Below are positions 46,369 through 55,803 of a stretch of DNA of 64,000 bases, one piece after another; the stretch's first letter is position 1, and each line of letters begins with the position of its first letter. The notes beneath the pieces are model-generated. The model was not told where the DNA came from and ran no database searches. It saw only the letters and a list, made by a program, of their open reading frames with translations. Source of the stretch: Carboxylicivirga linearis (lineage in GTDB: Bacteria; Bacteroidota; Bacteroidia; Bacteroidales; Marinilabiliaceae); assembly GCF_018271995.1 (NCBI RefSeq), contig NZ_JAGUCO010000014.1, positions 1-64,000 on the forward strand, read 5' to 3'. The position numbers were made by a program, and so were the translations under genes.

Positions 46369-46474
46369 GGTTTTTATCGTTTTCTGATGTATAATATTCC
46401 TAACAAATTGGGAAACTTAAACTTCAACAGGATGCAAATCAGTCTAGTTGCTATAAGTCTAATAATCTAGTTTC

Positions 46475-48622
46475 TTAATTATGATGTTTAAGGTCAAACT
46501 TTAATTTCTTCAATTCTTCTAATTTATGAACAGGCTCTTCAACGCCCTCTGGAAATGGCTGCTTCGAAAAGGTTTGAAAGTATAGAATACAAGCATCTTT
46601 CCACCAAATAGCTTCTTTAAGCTGAATAGCTATTTTTTCCTGAACCTCTTTAAATTGCTGTTCATCAATGTAGGTTTTCATCTTACTCCAAACTTCCTGT
46701 GATTTTTTCACCTCATCAACCCCTTCCTGGTATTTAAGGCATAGTTGATTCCACAAAGTCTGCCCATTTTCCATTTTATGATTCCATGGCACATGATGAA
46801 ACCACAATAAATATTCTTCCGGACAAGTAGCAATATTATCGAATTCACTTCTTAAAGGCTCAAAATACTGTTTAACAGCATTACTTCCTGTTGATGAACG
46901 ATCAAAACCAATTCCAATCGAATCAGCTTTATGATAGTAGGTAGGTAGCCAATCAGGTCGAGCTCCTTCCACAACACACCAAGGTTCAGGTCCGTAATGA
47001 TGATCCCATCCCATGAGATGATGCAAACCCAATGGCGTCATATAATTAACCGTTGCTTCACGCGAATTCATCATCACCTCAACAATTGAACTGACTACTT
47101 TATCTTTTTGAGTCAAAGTTTGACGAACCCATTCTTCCGCAATTGTTTTAACATCAGCATCGGGATTCCAGGCCAATCGACCAAAAACATACCAATTAGC
47201 CTGTGCAAAATGATGACCGCACCAGTTGTTGTCCTCTCCTATATTGGCCACACCTGCAATTCCACTCACAGGATGATTATAAATCGATCCATCCGTTACT
47301 TTTGCTACCGTCGATCCTTTGCCTTTGGCATAAGTATCCGATTGCAGAAACTCTTGATACAATGTTCCGAGGTAAACCAAATGATCGGAAAAGCCCAAAT
47401 ATTCTTGTGTAATTTGCAATTCGGGCATTACTTGTGTTTCCTTCATGGCTCCAAACATTGGGCTTAAAGGCTCGCGCGGCTGAAAATCAACAGGTCCGTT
47501 CTTTACCTGAATCATCACATTATCTCTGAATTGCTCATCCAACGGCAAAAACTCCTCGTAAGCTTGTTTTGCTCTATCCCAGCCTTTGGGATTATAAACA
47601 AAAGCCCGCCACATTACAATGCCTCCATATGGCTTTAAAGCATCGGCCAACATATTAGCACCATCAGCATGCGTGCAACCGTAATCCATGGGTCCCGGCT
47701 GACCTTCGGAATTAGCTTTTACCAGAAACCCTCCAAAGTCAGGTATCAGTTCGTAAATCTCTTTCACCTTGTTTTTCCACCAATCTTTCACCTCTTCTTT
47801 CTTAGGATTAGCATCATCCAAACCTCCTAAAACAGCCGGTGAAGCAAAATTAACCGATAGATAAACCTGTATTCCATAAGGACGTAACTCTGACGCAATC
47901 ACCATTACTTTTTTCAAATATTCGGTGGTTAAGATATGAGGATTGGCATTTACATTGTTTAAAACCGTTCCGTTGATTCCAATGGATGCATTAGCACGCG
48001 CATATTTCTTATATCGGGGACTTACCTTTGTGGGTAATTCATCCCATTTCCAAATGGATCGGCCGGCATAACCCCGCTCAACTGATCCATCCAGATTATC
48101 CCAATGATTGAGAATTCTAACTTTGTATTTTGGAATCTCAGTAATATTCAACGAATCCTTATCTATAGCAACTGTTTGCAGCAGTCGTAAATAATGAAAC
48201 ACTCCATACAGAACCGCTTTTTGATTATTCCCGGTTATCAAAACTGATTTCTTTTCATCTATATATTTAATGATGAAACCATCTTCACCCAAAGCTTTTA
48301 ATTCTTGTGGGTCTATAAATTGAATAACCTCTGAATTATTAGTCAACGATAGCCATACACTGCCTTTTGACACCCTCGATTTTTGCTTTATTGAAGTCTG
48401 AAAAAGCTGATTCAAACCATTTAATAACTCATTTGAAGCTAAAGTTAACTTGCCATCCATATCTGTCACAACTAGTGATTTTGGTTGCAAGGAATGATTA
48501 TGAGAATGAAGCTGAGATTGCGCAAACCATAAATTACTTCCATCAATTTGAGCCTGCAAAGACATTGAAATCAATAAAAAATAAAATACGGTATTAATAA
48601 TACGTGATTGATTTTTCTTCAT
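46475..48622 (-). CDS. GH67 alpha-glucuronidase
   Basis: It would remove glucuronic or 4-O-methylglucuronic acid from the non-reducing-end xylose of xylo-oligosaccharides. The 715-residue protein has a signal peptide ending SLQAQ (about residue 25). The family's N-terminal domain (GNNQKAVLYGVFHYLRLLQ), the barrel segments with FLVKANSEGQPGP (about 297-309) and MDYGCTHADGANMLADALKPYGG (catalytic acid and nearby residues), WRAFVYNP and MGWDHHYGPEPW are all as expected. The ATG at 48622 is preferred: the longer frame begins with TTG inside the GH3 gene. The gap to the GH3 stop is then 4 bp, so they are coupled. The released uronic acid would feed SDR and UxuA at 25311-27451. Confidence 0.94.
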   Translation of the reverse strand: MKKNQSRIINTVFYFLLISMSLQAQIDGSNLWFAQSQLHSHNHSLQPKSLVVTDMDGKLTLASNELLNGLNQLFQTSIKQKSRVSKGSVWLSLTNNSEVIQFIDPQELKALGEDGFIIKYIDEKKSVLITGNNQKAVLYGVFHYLRLLQTVAIDKDSLNITEIPKYKVRILNHWDNLDGSVERGYAGRSIWKWDELPTKVSPRYKKYARANASIGINGTVLNNVNANPHILTTEYLKKVMVIASELRPYGIQVYLSVNFASPAVLGGLDDANPKKEEVKDWWKNKVKEIYELIPDFGGFLVKANSEGQPGPMDYGCTHADGANMLADALKPYGGIVMWRAFVYNPKGWDRAKQAYEEFLPLDEQFRDNVMIQVKNGPVDFQPREPLSPMFGAMKETQVMPELQITQEYLGFSDHLVYLGTLYQEFLQSDTYAKGKGSTVAKVTDGSIYNHPVSGIAGVANIGEDNNWCGHHFAQANWYVFGRLAWNPDADVKTIAEEWVRQTLTQKDKVVSSIVEVMMNSREATVNYMTPLGLHHLMGWDHHYGPEPWCVVEGARPDWLPTYYHKADSIGIGFDRSSTGSNAVKQYFEPLRSEFDNIATCPEEYLLWFHHVPWNHKMENGQTLWNQLCLKYQEGVDEVKKSQEVWSKMKTYIDEQQFKEVQEKIAIQLKEAIWWKDACILYFQTFSKQPFPEGVEEPVHKLEELKKLKFDLKHHN

Positions 48623-48626
48623 GCTG

Positions 48627-51272
48627 TTATTTAAGTACAAGAACTTCGTTATCTATTAATTGGATATTAACATTACTTTCGATGGTTTTTTGTTGGATAA
48701 TTGCTTCTTCGCAAGGCTGGCAGCCTCCAACACTAACTTTCAATGGCGCACCATCAATGATGTATTGATAATCATCATTCAAAACAGCCATATCTTCAGG
48801 CTGAAGTGTTAATGTTACCGTTTGATGTTCTCCTGCCTTCAAATGAATTCGTTTAAAAGCTTTAAGGCTTCGGATCGCTACTTTATAATCCGAATCGGGA
48901 TGTGAAACATACAATTGAACCACCTCATCACCATCGTATTTACCGGTATTAGCAACATCTACAGAAACGGTTAATGCTTCTCCGGCAAAAACCTCAGAAG
49001 GTACAATCAAATCGGAATATTCAAAAGTGGTATAGCTTAACCCGTGACCGAATTGATACAAAGGCTCGCCTTTGAAATAACGATATGTACGACCTTCCAT
49101 ATTGTAATTTTCAAAATCGGGCAGCTGATCCAATGATTTATAAAACGTCAATGGTAAGCGTCCGGCCGGGTTATAATCGCCAAATAACACATCAGCAATA
49201 GCTTGTCCACCAGCCTGGCCCGGATACCATGCTTCCAAAATAGAAGAGATATTCTTATCTTCCCAATTAACAGCCAAAGCACTTCCGTTCATCAGCACAA
49301 GTACAGTAGGGCGATTCAAAGCTACTATCTTCTTAATTAATTCTTCCTGAACTTTGGGTAAACCAATTGCAACCCTGTCGCCTCCGGAAAATCCTTCCAC
49401 TTCTACCTTCATTTCTTCACCTTCCAGTAAAGGACTCAAGCCCATGCACAAAACAATGGCATCGGCATTGCTGGCAACATCAATGGCATCTTTCTGCAAA
49501 TCATCATTTGGAACTTCCCACAATAATCTGGCAAGAGCATACTCCGAATTCTTATGTTTAAAACTACATCTTACCTTATATTTCTTTCCTGCTTCAAGAT
49601 ACACTTGCTTATATTTTCGGATTGGATCGTGTACTCCTCCTCTTTCGCAAACTACTTCATCATCGATTTGCACACTAAAAAAGTTAAATCCCTGTCCTCC
49701 AACAGTGTATTCTCCAGTTTTGTCAGGAACCAAATAACCGGTCCAAACAGCACTAAAATCATCACCATTTACCGGTTCTCCCGGGCCTTTATCCCACCAT
49801 TTAAAGTTTAGTTCTTCATCAATTCGGCTTAATACAGCATCTCCTACGAAAGTCGAATCTCTATAATATTCAGCCTTTAAACCATGTTTTGATAATGTTT
49901 CATCAGTATATAAAAACTCACCCGGAATCACTTCAAGATAAGGCAACTCTTTTGCATGTTTGCATCCTAAAGCATAAGTTATTTTCGCATTAGGTAGCTT
50001 TTCTTTTATTCCTTCTAAAGGAGTGATGGGATGAGAAGGATATCCGTTATAATTACCCAACAAGGCTTCAATATGTTTTGCATTGGGCCCGATTACAGCT
50101 ACTTTTTTCAAACTCTTTGGGAAAGGCAGCAAATGATCATCGTTCTTTAGCAATACCATTGATTTACGAGCAGCTTGCAAAGCCAATAAGCGATGCTGTT
50201 CCGAGTCAATCACATCCGATGAGATAGATGCATATGGCACTTTTGCATCAGCATCAAACATTCCCAACTTCATACGAGCCAGTAAAAGTCTTTTTACCGA
50301 AACATCTATTTCCGATTCGCTCACATAACCTTTTTCAACAGCTTCAACCAATGCAGGATACGAATCTCCACAATTTAAATCAGTACCTGCTTTTACCGAC
50401 ATTGCAGCCGCTTCGGCCTTTGTGTTTACAACCTCGTGGGCATTTTGCTCATAAAAGTCTCTTACTGCCCAACAATCTGAAACGATGTAACCATCAAAAC
50501 CCCAATCATCGCGCAACAAACTACTTAACTGACTATTGCCACAACACGGTAGATCATCCAAACGGTTGTAGGCACACATCACCGAATAAACATCTGCTTC
50601 CAAAACGGCCATTTTAAATTGTGACGAATACGTTTCAAGAAAATCATATTGAGAAGGTTTTACATTAAAACTATGACGGTTTGATTCCGGACCACTATGA
50701 ACAGCAAAATGCTTGGCTGTTGCTACCAATTTAAAATAAGTGGAATCATCGCCTTGCAGTCCTTTTATATAAGCAACTCCCAATTCGCCCGACAAATAAG
50801 GATCTTCCCCATAGGTCTCCATACCTCTTCCCCATCTCGGATCACGAAAGATATTGATATTTGGTGTCCAGAAAGTTAAACCGTGATAAATACCTCTTTT
50901 GCCTTCTTTATGAAATTTGTTGTATTTGCCCCGGGCTTCATCCGATACCGCATCAGCAATAGAAAACATCATTTGATCGTCCCACATAGCAGCCATTCCA
51001 ATTGCTTGTGGAAAAACGGTTGCTAAACCAGATCGGCCCACACCGTGAAGACATTCATTCCACCAATTATATTCAGGTATATTCAAATGAGAAATAGCGG
51101 GAGAGTCATATCTTAATTGACTTACTTTTTCATCTAAGGTCATTTTGGCAACTAAATCATCAACTCGCTTTTCAAAAGATAACAAATTGTTTTCTGATGA
51201 TTTTGATGTATTGCATCCCCAATACAATAATGACATCAAAGAAATAATAAACAGCACAATTTTTAAACGCAT
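48627..51272 (-). CDS. GH3 beta-xylosidase with PA14 insert, lipoprotein
   Basis: An 881-residue enzyme. The signal ends in LLYWGCNT, a lipobox. The GH3 N-terminal barrel has NWWNECLHGVGR (about 70-81), AKHFAVHSGPE and GFDGYIVSDCW (about 263), with the nucleophile Asp. The C-terminal alpha/beta sandwich (RKSMVLLKND, AVIGPNA) is interrupted by a PA14 domain (about 464-577; GLKAEYYRDSTFVGD), and ends with a fibronectin III-like domain (about 757-857). The ECLHGVGR motif is usual in xylan 1,4-beta-xylosidases, and the location in a xylan locus agrees. It is the first gene of the minus-strand run, reading away from the hybrid regulator, with a -7 box 37 bp upstream. Confidence 0.92.
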   Translation of the reverse strand: MRLKIVLFIISLMSLLYWGCNTSKSSENNLLSFEKRVDDLVAKMTLDEKVSQLRYDSPAISHLNIPEYNWWNECLHGVGRSGLATVFPQAIGMAAMWDDQMMFSIADAVSDEARGKYNKFHKEGKRGIYHGLTFWTPNINIFRDPRWGRGMETYGEDPYLSGELGVAYIKGLQGDDSTYFKLVATAKHFAVHSGPESNRHSFNVKPSQYDFLETYSSQFKMAVLEADVYSVMCAYNRLDDLPCCGNSQLSSLLRDDWGFDGYIVSDCWAVRDFYEQNAHEVVNTKAEAAAMSVKAGTDLNCGDSYPALVEAVEKGYVSESEIDVSVKRLLLARMKLGMFDADAKVPYASISSDVIDSEQHRLLALQAARKSMVLLKNDDHLLPFPKSLKKVAVIGPNAKHIEALLGNYNGYPSHPITPLEGIKEKLPNAKITYALGCKHAKELPYLEVIPGEFLYTDETLSKHGLKAEYYRDSTFVGDAVLSRIDEELNFKWWDKGPGEPVNGDDFSAVWTGYLVPDKTGEYTVGGQGFNFFSVQIDDEVVCERGGVHDPIRKYKQVYLEAGKKYKVRCSFKHKNSEYALARLLWEVPNDDLQKDAIDVASNADAIVLCMGLSPLLEGEEMKVEVEGFSGGDRVAIGLPKVQEELIKKIVALNRPTVLVLMNGSALAVNWEDKNISSILEAWYPGQAGGQAIADVLFGDYNPAGRLPLTFYKSLDQLPDFENYNMEGRTYRYFKGEPLYQFGHGLSYTTFEYSDLIVPSEVFAGEALTVSVDVANTGKYDGDEVVQLYVSHPDSDYKVAIRSLKAFKRIHLKAGEHQTVTLTLQPEDMAVLNDDYQYIIDGAPLKVSVGGCQPCEEAIIQQKTIESNVNIQLIDNEVLVLK

Positions 51273-51308
51273 AACACAAACATTAAATATTTGTTAAAAT
51301 CAATAATA

Positions 51309-51316
51309 CAAATGTA
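51309..51316 (-). promoter_or_regulatory. -7 box of the GH3 operon
   Basis: On the minus strand TACATTTG matches TAnnTTTG exactly and would give a leader of about 30 nucleotides before the GH3 ATG. It is embedded in GTTACATTTG, the same GTTACATTT word that is repeated on the other strand at 51390-51419. No -33 TTTG at standard spacing was found. Confidence 0.5.
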
Positions 51317-51389
51317 ACATGTTTAACCTTCTCTAATATTTCAAAATCGTTACAACATGTTTACAATTAGTTAAGACACTTAAATGTCA

Positions 51390-51419
51390 GTTACATTTTC
51401 TTTTCTGCACGTTACATTT
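51390..51419 (+). promoter_or_regulatory. GTTACATTT direct repeat, 21 bp apart, in the GH3/HTCS divergent region
   Basis: GTTACATTT occurs at 51390-51398 and again at 51411-51419, exactly two helical turns apart, and inverted at 51310-51318. ACATGTTTA is also repeated (51317-51325 and 51355-51363). The 234-bp region separates the GH3 operon from the hybrid regulator gene, so these are candidate binding sites for its AraC-type output domain. Confidence 0.5.
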
Positions 51420-51506
51420 CATCTGTATAGCTTCTAAATTATTGTGTTTACTTTATTGGATGTTAATTTTTGTTACCTTAGTTGCTCAGTTTTCCAAAAT
51501 GGGATT

Positions 51507-54500
51507 ATGCGATCAGCTCAAATCTGTCTATTACTATTTTTATCTACAATTTCATTATCTACATTGGGTCAGAAAAAAAGACTTTTCGACTATAATGAAG
51601 GTTTATCCAATAGTTTGATTAATGAAGTCTATCAGGATCATCTTGGCTTTATATGGGTGGCTACAGAAGATGGCTTAAACCGTTTCGACGGAATCAAATT
51701 CAAATCATTTGAAGGAGTTAACAACGAACATTCCAGTCTGAAAGCGAATTTTGTTACTTCTATTTATGAAGATAACCAAGGACATCTTTGGGTAGGACAA
51801 ATAAATGGCCTACAGGTTTATAATCCTAAAAAAGAATCATTTGAAGAAATAAAGATCTATATCAATGATAAACAAATACATCCTTATATAAGTGGTATTG
51901 CTGAAGCAAAAAATGGTGATATATGGGTAACCACCTCACGTTATGGCCTGATTAAAATTGATCATGAGACTAAAAGACCTAGATATTCAACCCGATTAAA
52001 TAAGCAGTTAAGTAGTTTCTACCTCGAATGTATTCACATTGACCACGAGGGACTTATTTGGATAGGATCTGATAACAATGGATTAAACACTTTCAATGCA
52101 GAAACTAATGAAATACACACCTTTGCTGAGTATCAGAAAATTCCCTACTTCATACCTGGAAATGACATAACTGATGTATGTGACGACAACAAAGGAAATA
52201 TTTACATTGCTAGTTTAAAGGCCGGATTAGTGCGTTATAATAAATACACCAAAGCTATAACTAAGATCCATGCTGTTACCAAAGAAAAAGATATACCTGT
52301 TAAATCTCTTTTATTCGACTCAAAAAAAAGACTTTGGGTGGGAACTGATGGCAAAGGATTACTAAGGCTGAATAATAAAACAGATCTGCTCGAACCAATG
52401 AATCCGGGAAGTTCATCCTTTGATTTTTCCAGAAGTAAAATACATAGTATAATCGAAGATAATGTTGGTAATATTTGGTTGGGCATTTTTCAGAAGGGCT
52501 TATATCTCTTTCCTGAATCACCTGAAATGTTTAACCATTATGGATATCGGGCTTTTGGTGAGAACAGTATAGGGTCGAGCTGTATAACTGCTTTACATGG
52601 ATCTAATAATATTTTATGGATTGGAACAGATGGAGATGGTATTTATAAGATGAATCGATCTGATCAATCTGTTCGGCAAATTAAATTAACTAATACTAAA
52701 GGAAACAGTGAAGGTAACAACGTCTTAAGCCTGTACGATTCAAAAGATAAATATTTATGGATTGGTACTTTCTTTAACGGTTTACTTCGATATAACTATG
52801 TAACCGGCCAATATAAAACCTATAAGAACAATCCAAATGATTCTCTTTCGTTAACAAACGACAAAATAACATCAATAAAACCTCTAAATAACAAAGAGTT
52901 GTGGCTGGCCACTTTAGGCGGTGGAATCTGCCGATACGACATTAAAAATGAACTCTTTAAATCAGGACTCAACTGGTCCGATTCCCTAAATCAACTCATT
53001 CCTAAATGGATTAATGATATTCATATTTCTGACCCTAATAATATTTGGATAGGAACCTATGATGGTTTGGTTTATGCTCAAACAGGCACCAACCAGTTAA
53101 CTTTATTTACCACCGATGACGGGTTTCTTCCTCACAATATTGTTTACAGCCTTATATCTGATTCCAATGGATATATCTGGGCCGGCACTTATGGCGGTTT
53201 GGTTCGCATTGACTCAAAATTACATTCCGAAACATTTACCACCCAAGACGGATTAGGAAGCAATGTTATTTGTGGCATCACCGAAGATGACAGAGGTCAA
53301 ATATGGGTGAGTACTCACAATGGATTAAGCAAATTTGATCCAATCGACACAACATTTACAACTTACTATGCTTCAGATGGATTACAGGCCAATGAATTTT
53401 CTCGCAATGCTGTTTATAAATCTCAAAACAATGAATTGTATTTTGGTGGCATTAATGGTGTTACAGAGATAAAAAAGGACTATTTTAATTATAACCGAAG
53501 CATTAGAGATGTGATGTTAACCGAGTTTCAACGTTTTAACAAACCGGTTGAAATTGGTGAAAAATCGGGTAAGCACACAATTCTTAACCGCTCTATTGTA
53601 TTGGCCGACACTGTAAAACTCATGGAAAGCGACAATGTGTTTTCAATAGGTTTTACATCTGTTGAATTAGCCAACCAAAGCCGTATTTCGTATGAATATA
53701 AGATGGAAGGTTTTGATGAAAACTGGAATACCAGTAACTCATTAAGTCGTTATGCGACCTATACCAACCTCAATCATGGCACTTATCACTTCTATGTTCG
53801 GGGAGTTGATAAAGAGCAATATTCAACTCCAAGGAAGCTTACCATTATTATATATCCTCCATGGTATAAAACTGTTTGGGCAAAAATCCTTTGGATAGCA
53901 TTGGCTTTTATATTTCTATATGGCATTATTATTTTTAATAAAGAAAAGGTATTACGCCTGGAAGCTGAGCGCACCAATGAAAACAAAATGCAGTTTTTCA
54001 TTAATATTTCTCACGAGATTAAAACTCCACTTACCTTAATTATTGATCCGCTGGAAAAACTTTTAAGTAAGAAATCTAACGATGAAACCTCTCGCTTATA
54101 TCAAACTATGCACCTTAATGCCAATCGTATTTTTCGTTTGGTGAATCAACTTCTCGACGTACGTAAGATTGATAAAGGACAGCTACTTATTAAATTTCAA
54201 AAAACCAATCTTTACGATTTCATCACCGAAGTGGCACGATCATACGAATTACTGGCAGAAAGCAAAAACATTGATTTTAAAGTGGATTGTAATCATCCGA
54301 AACTGGAGGTTTGGATCGATCCTCTAAACTTCGAGAAAGTAATTCTCAATTTGCTATCCAACGCATTTAAATATACAACCAGTGGAGGATCTGTTGAAAT
54401 TTCTATTCAACCAAAGCATGGAAAAAATTCAAGAAACGGCGATTTTAAATCTGTTGAAATCAAGGTTTCCGACACCGGTATTGGACTAAAAAAATCAGAT

Positions 54501-55577
54501 TTAGAAAAGATATTCAATCGTTTTTACCAGGTTTCATCCAAAGAAAATCTTCATAATACAGGCACCGGTATTGGATTACATTTATCAAGGTCGCTGGTTG
54601 AATTGCATAAAGGGAAACTATTTGCTGAAAACAAAACTACCGGAACTGGAACTCAATTTGTTGTTGTTTTACCACTTGGGAATAGCCATCTGCCCAAAAA
54701 AGATCTTATTCTGGAAGAAAACTTCATTCCGGCGCCGGTAAATATATTCCCTTTTGAAGAAAAGAATTTAAAAGAAAAGGCAAACAAAATAAACCCACAA
54801 TCTAACTATAGCGTTTTGATTGTGGAAGATGAAGACGAAATTCGTAATTACCTGCTGCACGAACTTAGCCTGACCTATTCTGTATCGGCTTGCGAAAACG
54901 GCTTGCAAGCGCTGGAATCCATTAAAGAAAATAAGCCTGATTTGATTATCAGTGATATTATGATGCCTGTAATGGATGGAATTACCTTATGCAAGAAGAT
55001 TAAAGGCAAAATAGAAACCAGCCACATACCGGTGATTTTACTTACAGCCCTATCGAAAGATGAAGACAGAGCCGAAGGAATAGAAACCGGAGCCGATATG
55101 TACCTTGTAAAACCATTTAACAGTGGTTTTTTAAAGAAAACAATTGCTAACCTACTCGAAAACAGAAGAAAAATTTACCTGCAACTTTCTCAGAGGAATG
55201 ATAACAAGCCCATTGAAGCGATTCAAATGAAGTCGCATGATGAAATTCTTATGCAAAAGATAATGACTCTGGTGAAAGAAAATATTGCTGACGGCAATCT
55301 AAATGTTGAGATGCTAGCTGATGCTGTTGGTATAAGCCGGGTACATATGCATCGAAAACTGAAGGAACTAACCAATCAGTCGGCTCGTGATTTTATCAAG
55401 AATATTCGAATGAAACAAGCAGCCTATATTCTCACCAACAAAAAGCTTAATGTAAGCGAAGTTGCCTATGCTGTAGGCTATTCAAACCTATCGCATTTCT
55501 CCAGTTCTTTTAAATCATTTTATGGTGTTTCTCCCAAAGAGTATGTGAAAAACAATGCAACAGAAAATTATTCATAG
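51507..55577 (+). CDS. Hybrid two-component system regulator (sensor kinase-receiver-AraC) of the xylan locus
   Basis: A 1356-residue single-chain sensor and regulator. A signal peptide (STLGQ, about 24) leads to a periplasmic two-blade propeller of short repeats (about 25-690; LWVGT/IWIGT units), a Y_Y_Y domain (about 690-785) and one transmembrane helix (about 791-811). Then come HisKA with ISHEIKTPLTL (His near 835), HATPase with NLLSNAFKYT, DTGIGL and GTGIGLHLS, a receiver (about 1103-1215) with ISDIMMPVMDG (phosphorylated Asp near 1150) and an AraC helix-turn-helix (about 1261-1350). Relatives bind oligosaccharides in the propeller and switch on the adjacent locus. The start at 51507 is the first ATG before the signal peptide; the frame extends to a GTG upstream. 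A near -7 box, TACCTTAG, lies at 51474-51481. Confidence 0.95.
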   Translation: MRSAQICLLLFLSTISLSTLGQKKRLFDYNEGLSNSLINEVYQDHLGFIWVATEDGLNRFDGIKFKSFEGVNNEHSSLKANFVTSIYEDNQGHLWVGQINGLQVYNPKKESFEEIKIYINDKQIHPYISGIAEAKNGDIWVTTSRYGLIKIDHETKRPRYSTRLNKQLSSFYLECIHIDHEGLIWIGSDNNGLNTFNAETNEIHTFAEYQKIPYFIPGNDITDVCDDNKGNIYIASLKAGLVRYNKYTKAITKIHAVTKEKDIPVKSLLFDSKKRLWVGTDGKGLLRLNNKTDLLEPMNPGSSSFDFSRSKIHSIIEDNVGNIWLGIFQKGLYLFPESPEMFNHYGYRAFGENSIGSSCITALHGSNNILWIGTDGDGIYKMNRSDQSVRQIKLTNTKGNSEGNNVLSLYDSKDKYLWIGTFFNGLLRYNYVTGQYKTYKNNPNDSLSLTNDKITSIKPLNNKELWLATLGGGICRYDIKNELFKSGLNWSDSLNQLIPKWINDIHISDPNNIWIGTYDGLVYAQTGTNQLTLFTTDDGFLPHNIVYSLISDSNGYIWAGTYGGLVRIDSKLHSETFTTQDGLGSNVICGITEDDRGQIWVSTHNGLSKFDPIDTTFTTYYASDGLQANEFSRNAVYKSQNNELYFGGINGVTEIKKDYFNYNRSIRDVMLTEFQRFNKPVEIGEKSGKHTILNRSIVLADTVKLMESDNVFSIGFTSVELANQSRISYEYKMEGFDENWNTSNSLSRYATYTNLNHGTYHFYVRGVDKEQYSTPRKLTIIIYPPWYKTVWAKILWIALAFIFLYGIIIFNKEKVLRLEAERTNENKMQFFINISHEIKTPLTLIIDPLEKLLSKKSNDETSRLYQTMHLNANRIFRLVNQLLDVRKIDKGQLLIKFQKTNLYDFITEVARSYELLAESKNIDFKVDCNHPKLEVWIDPLNFEKVILNLLSNAFKYTTSGGSVEISIQPKHGKNSRNGDFKSVEIKVSDTGIGLKKSDLEKIFNRFYQVSSKENLHNTGTGIGLHLSRSLVELHKGKLFAENKTTGTGTQFVVVLPLGNSHLPKKDLILEENFIPAPVNIFPFEEKNLKEKANKINPQSNYSVLIVEDEDEIRNYLLHELSLTYSVSACENGLQALESIKENKPDLIISDIMMPVMDGITLCKKIKGKIETSHIPVILLTALSKDEDRAEGIETGADMYLVKPFNSGFLKKTIANLLENRRKIYLQLSQRNDNKPIEAIQMKSHDEILMQKIMTLVKENIADGNLNVEMLADAVGISRVHMHRKLKELTNQSARDFIKNIRMKQAAYILTNKKLNVSEVAYAVGYSNLSHFSSSFKSFYGVSPKEYVKNNATENYS

Positions 55578-55803
55578 TTCATATTCGAAAGATTATAGTA
55601 CTCTTTCCTCCCTTTAACACTGTTAAAAGCACAATTACTTTAAACAACTTTATCACAAACAACTCTTTATAAAAACATTACACCATCAACACATTCATCT
55701 GATCATACTCCTGATTAGTGTGTTCAAGTAGTGGTATATTATTAGTTCTACCGAAGAATACTTAACTTTAGTACTTGTAATACACACAATTAATCCAAAT
55801 TAA

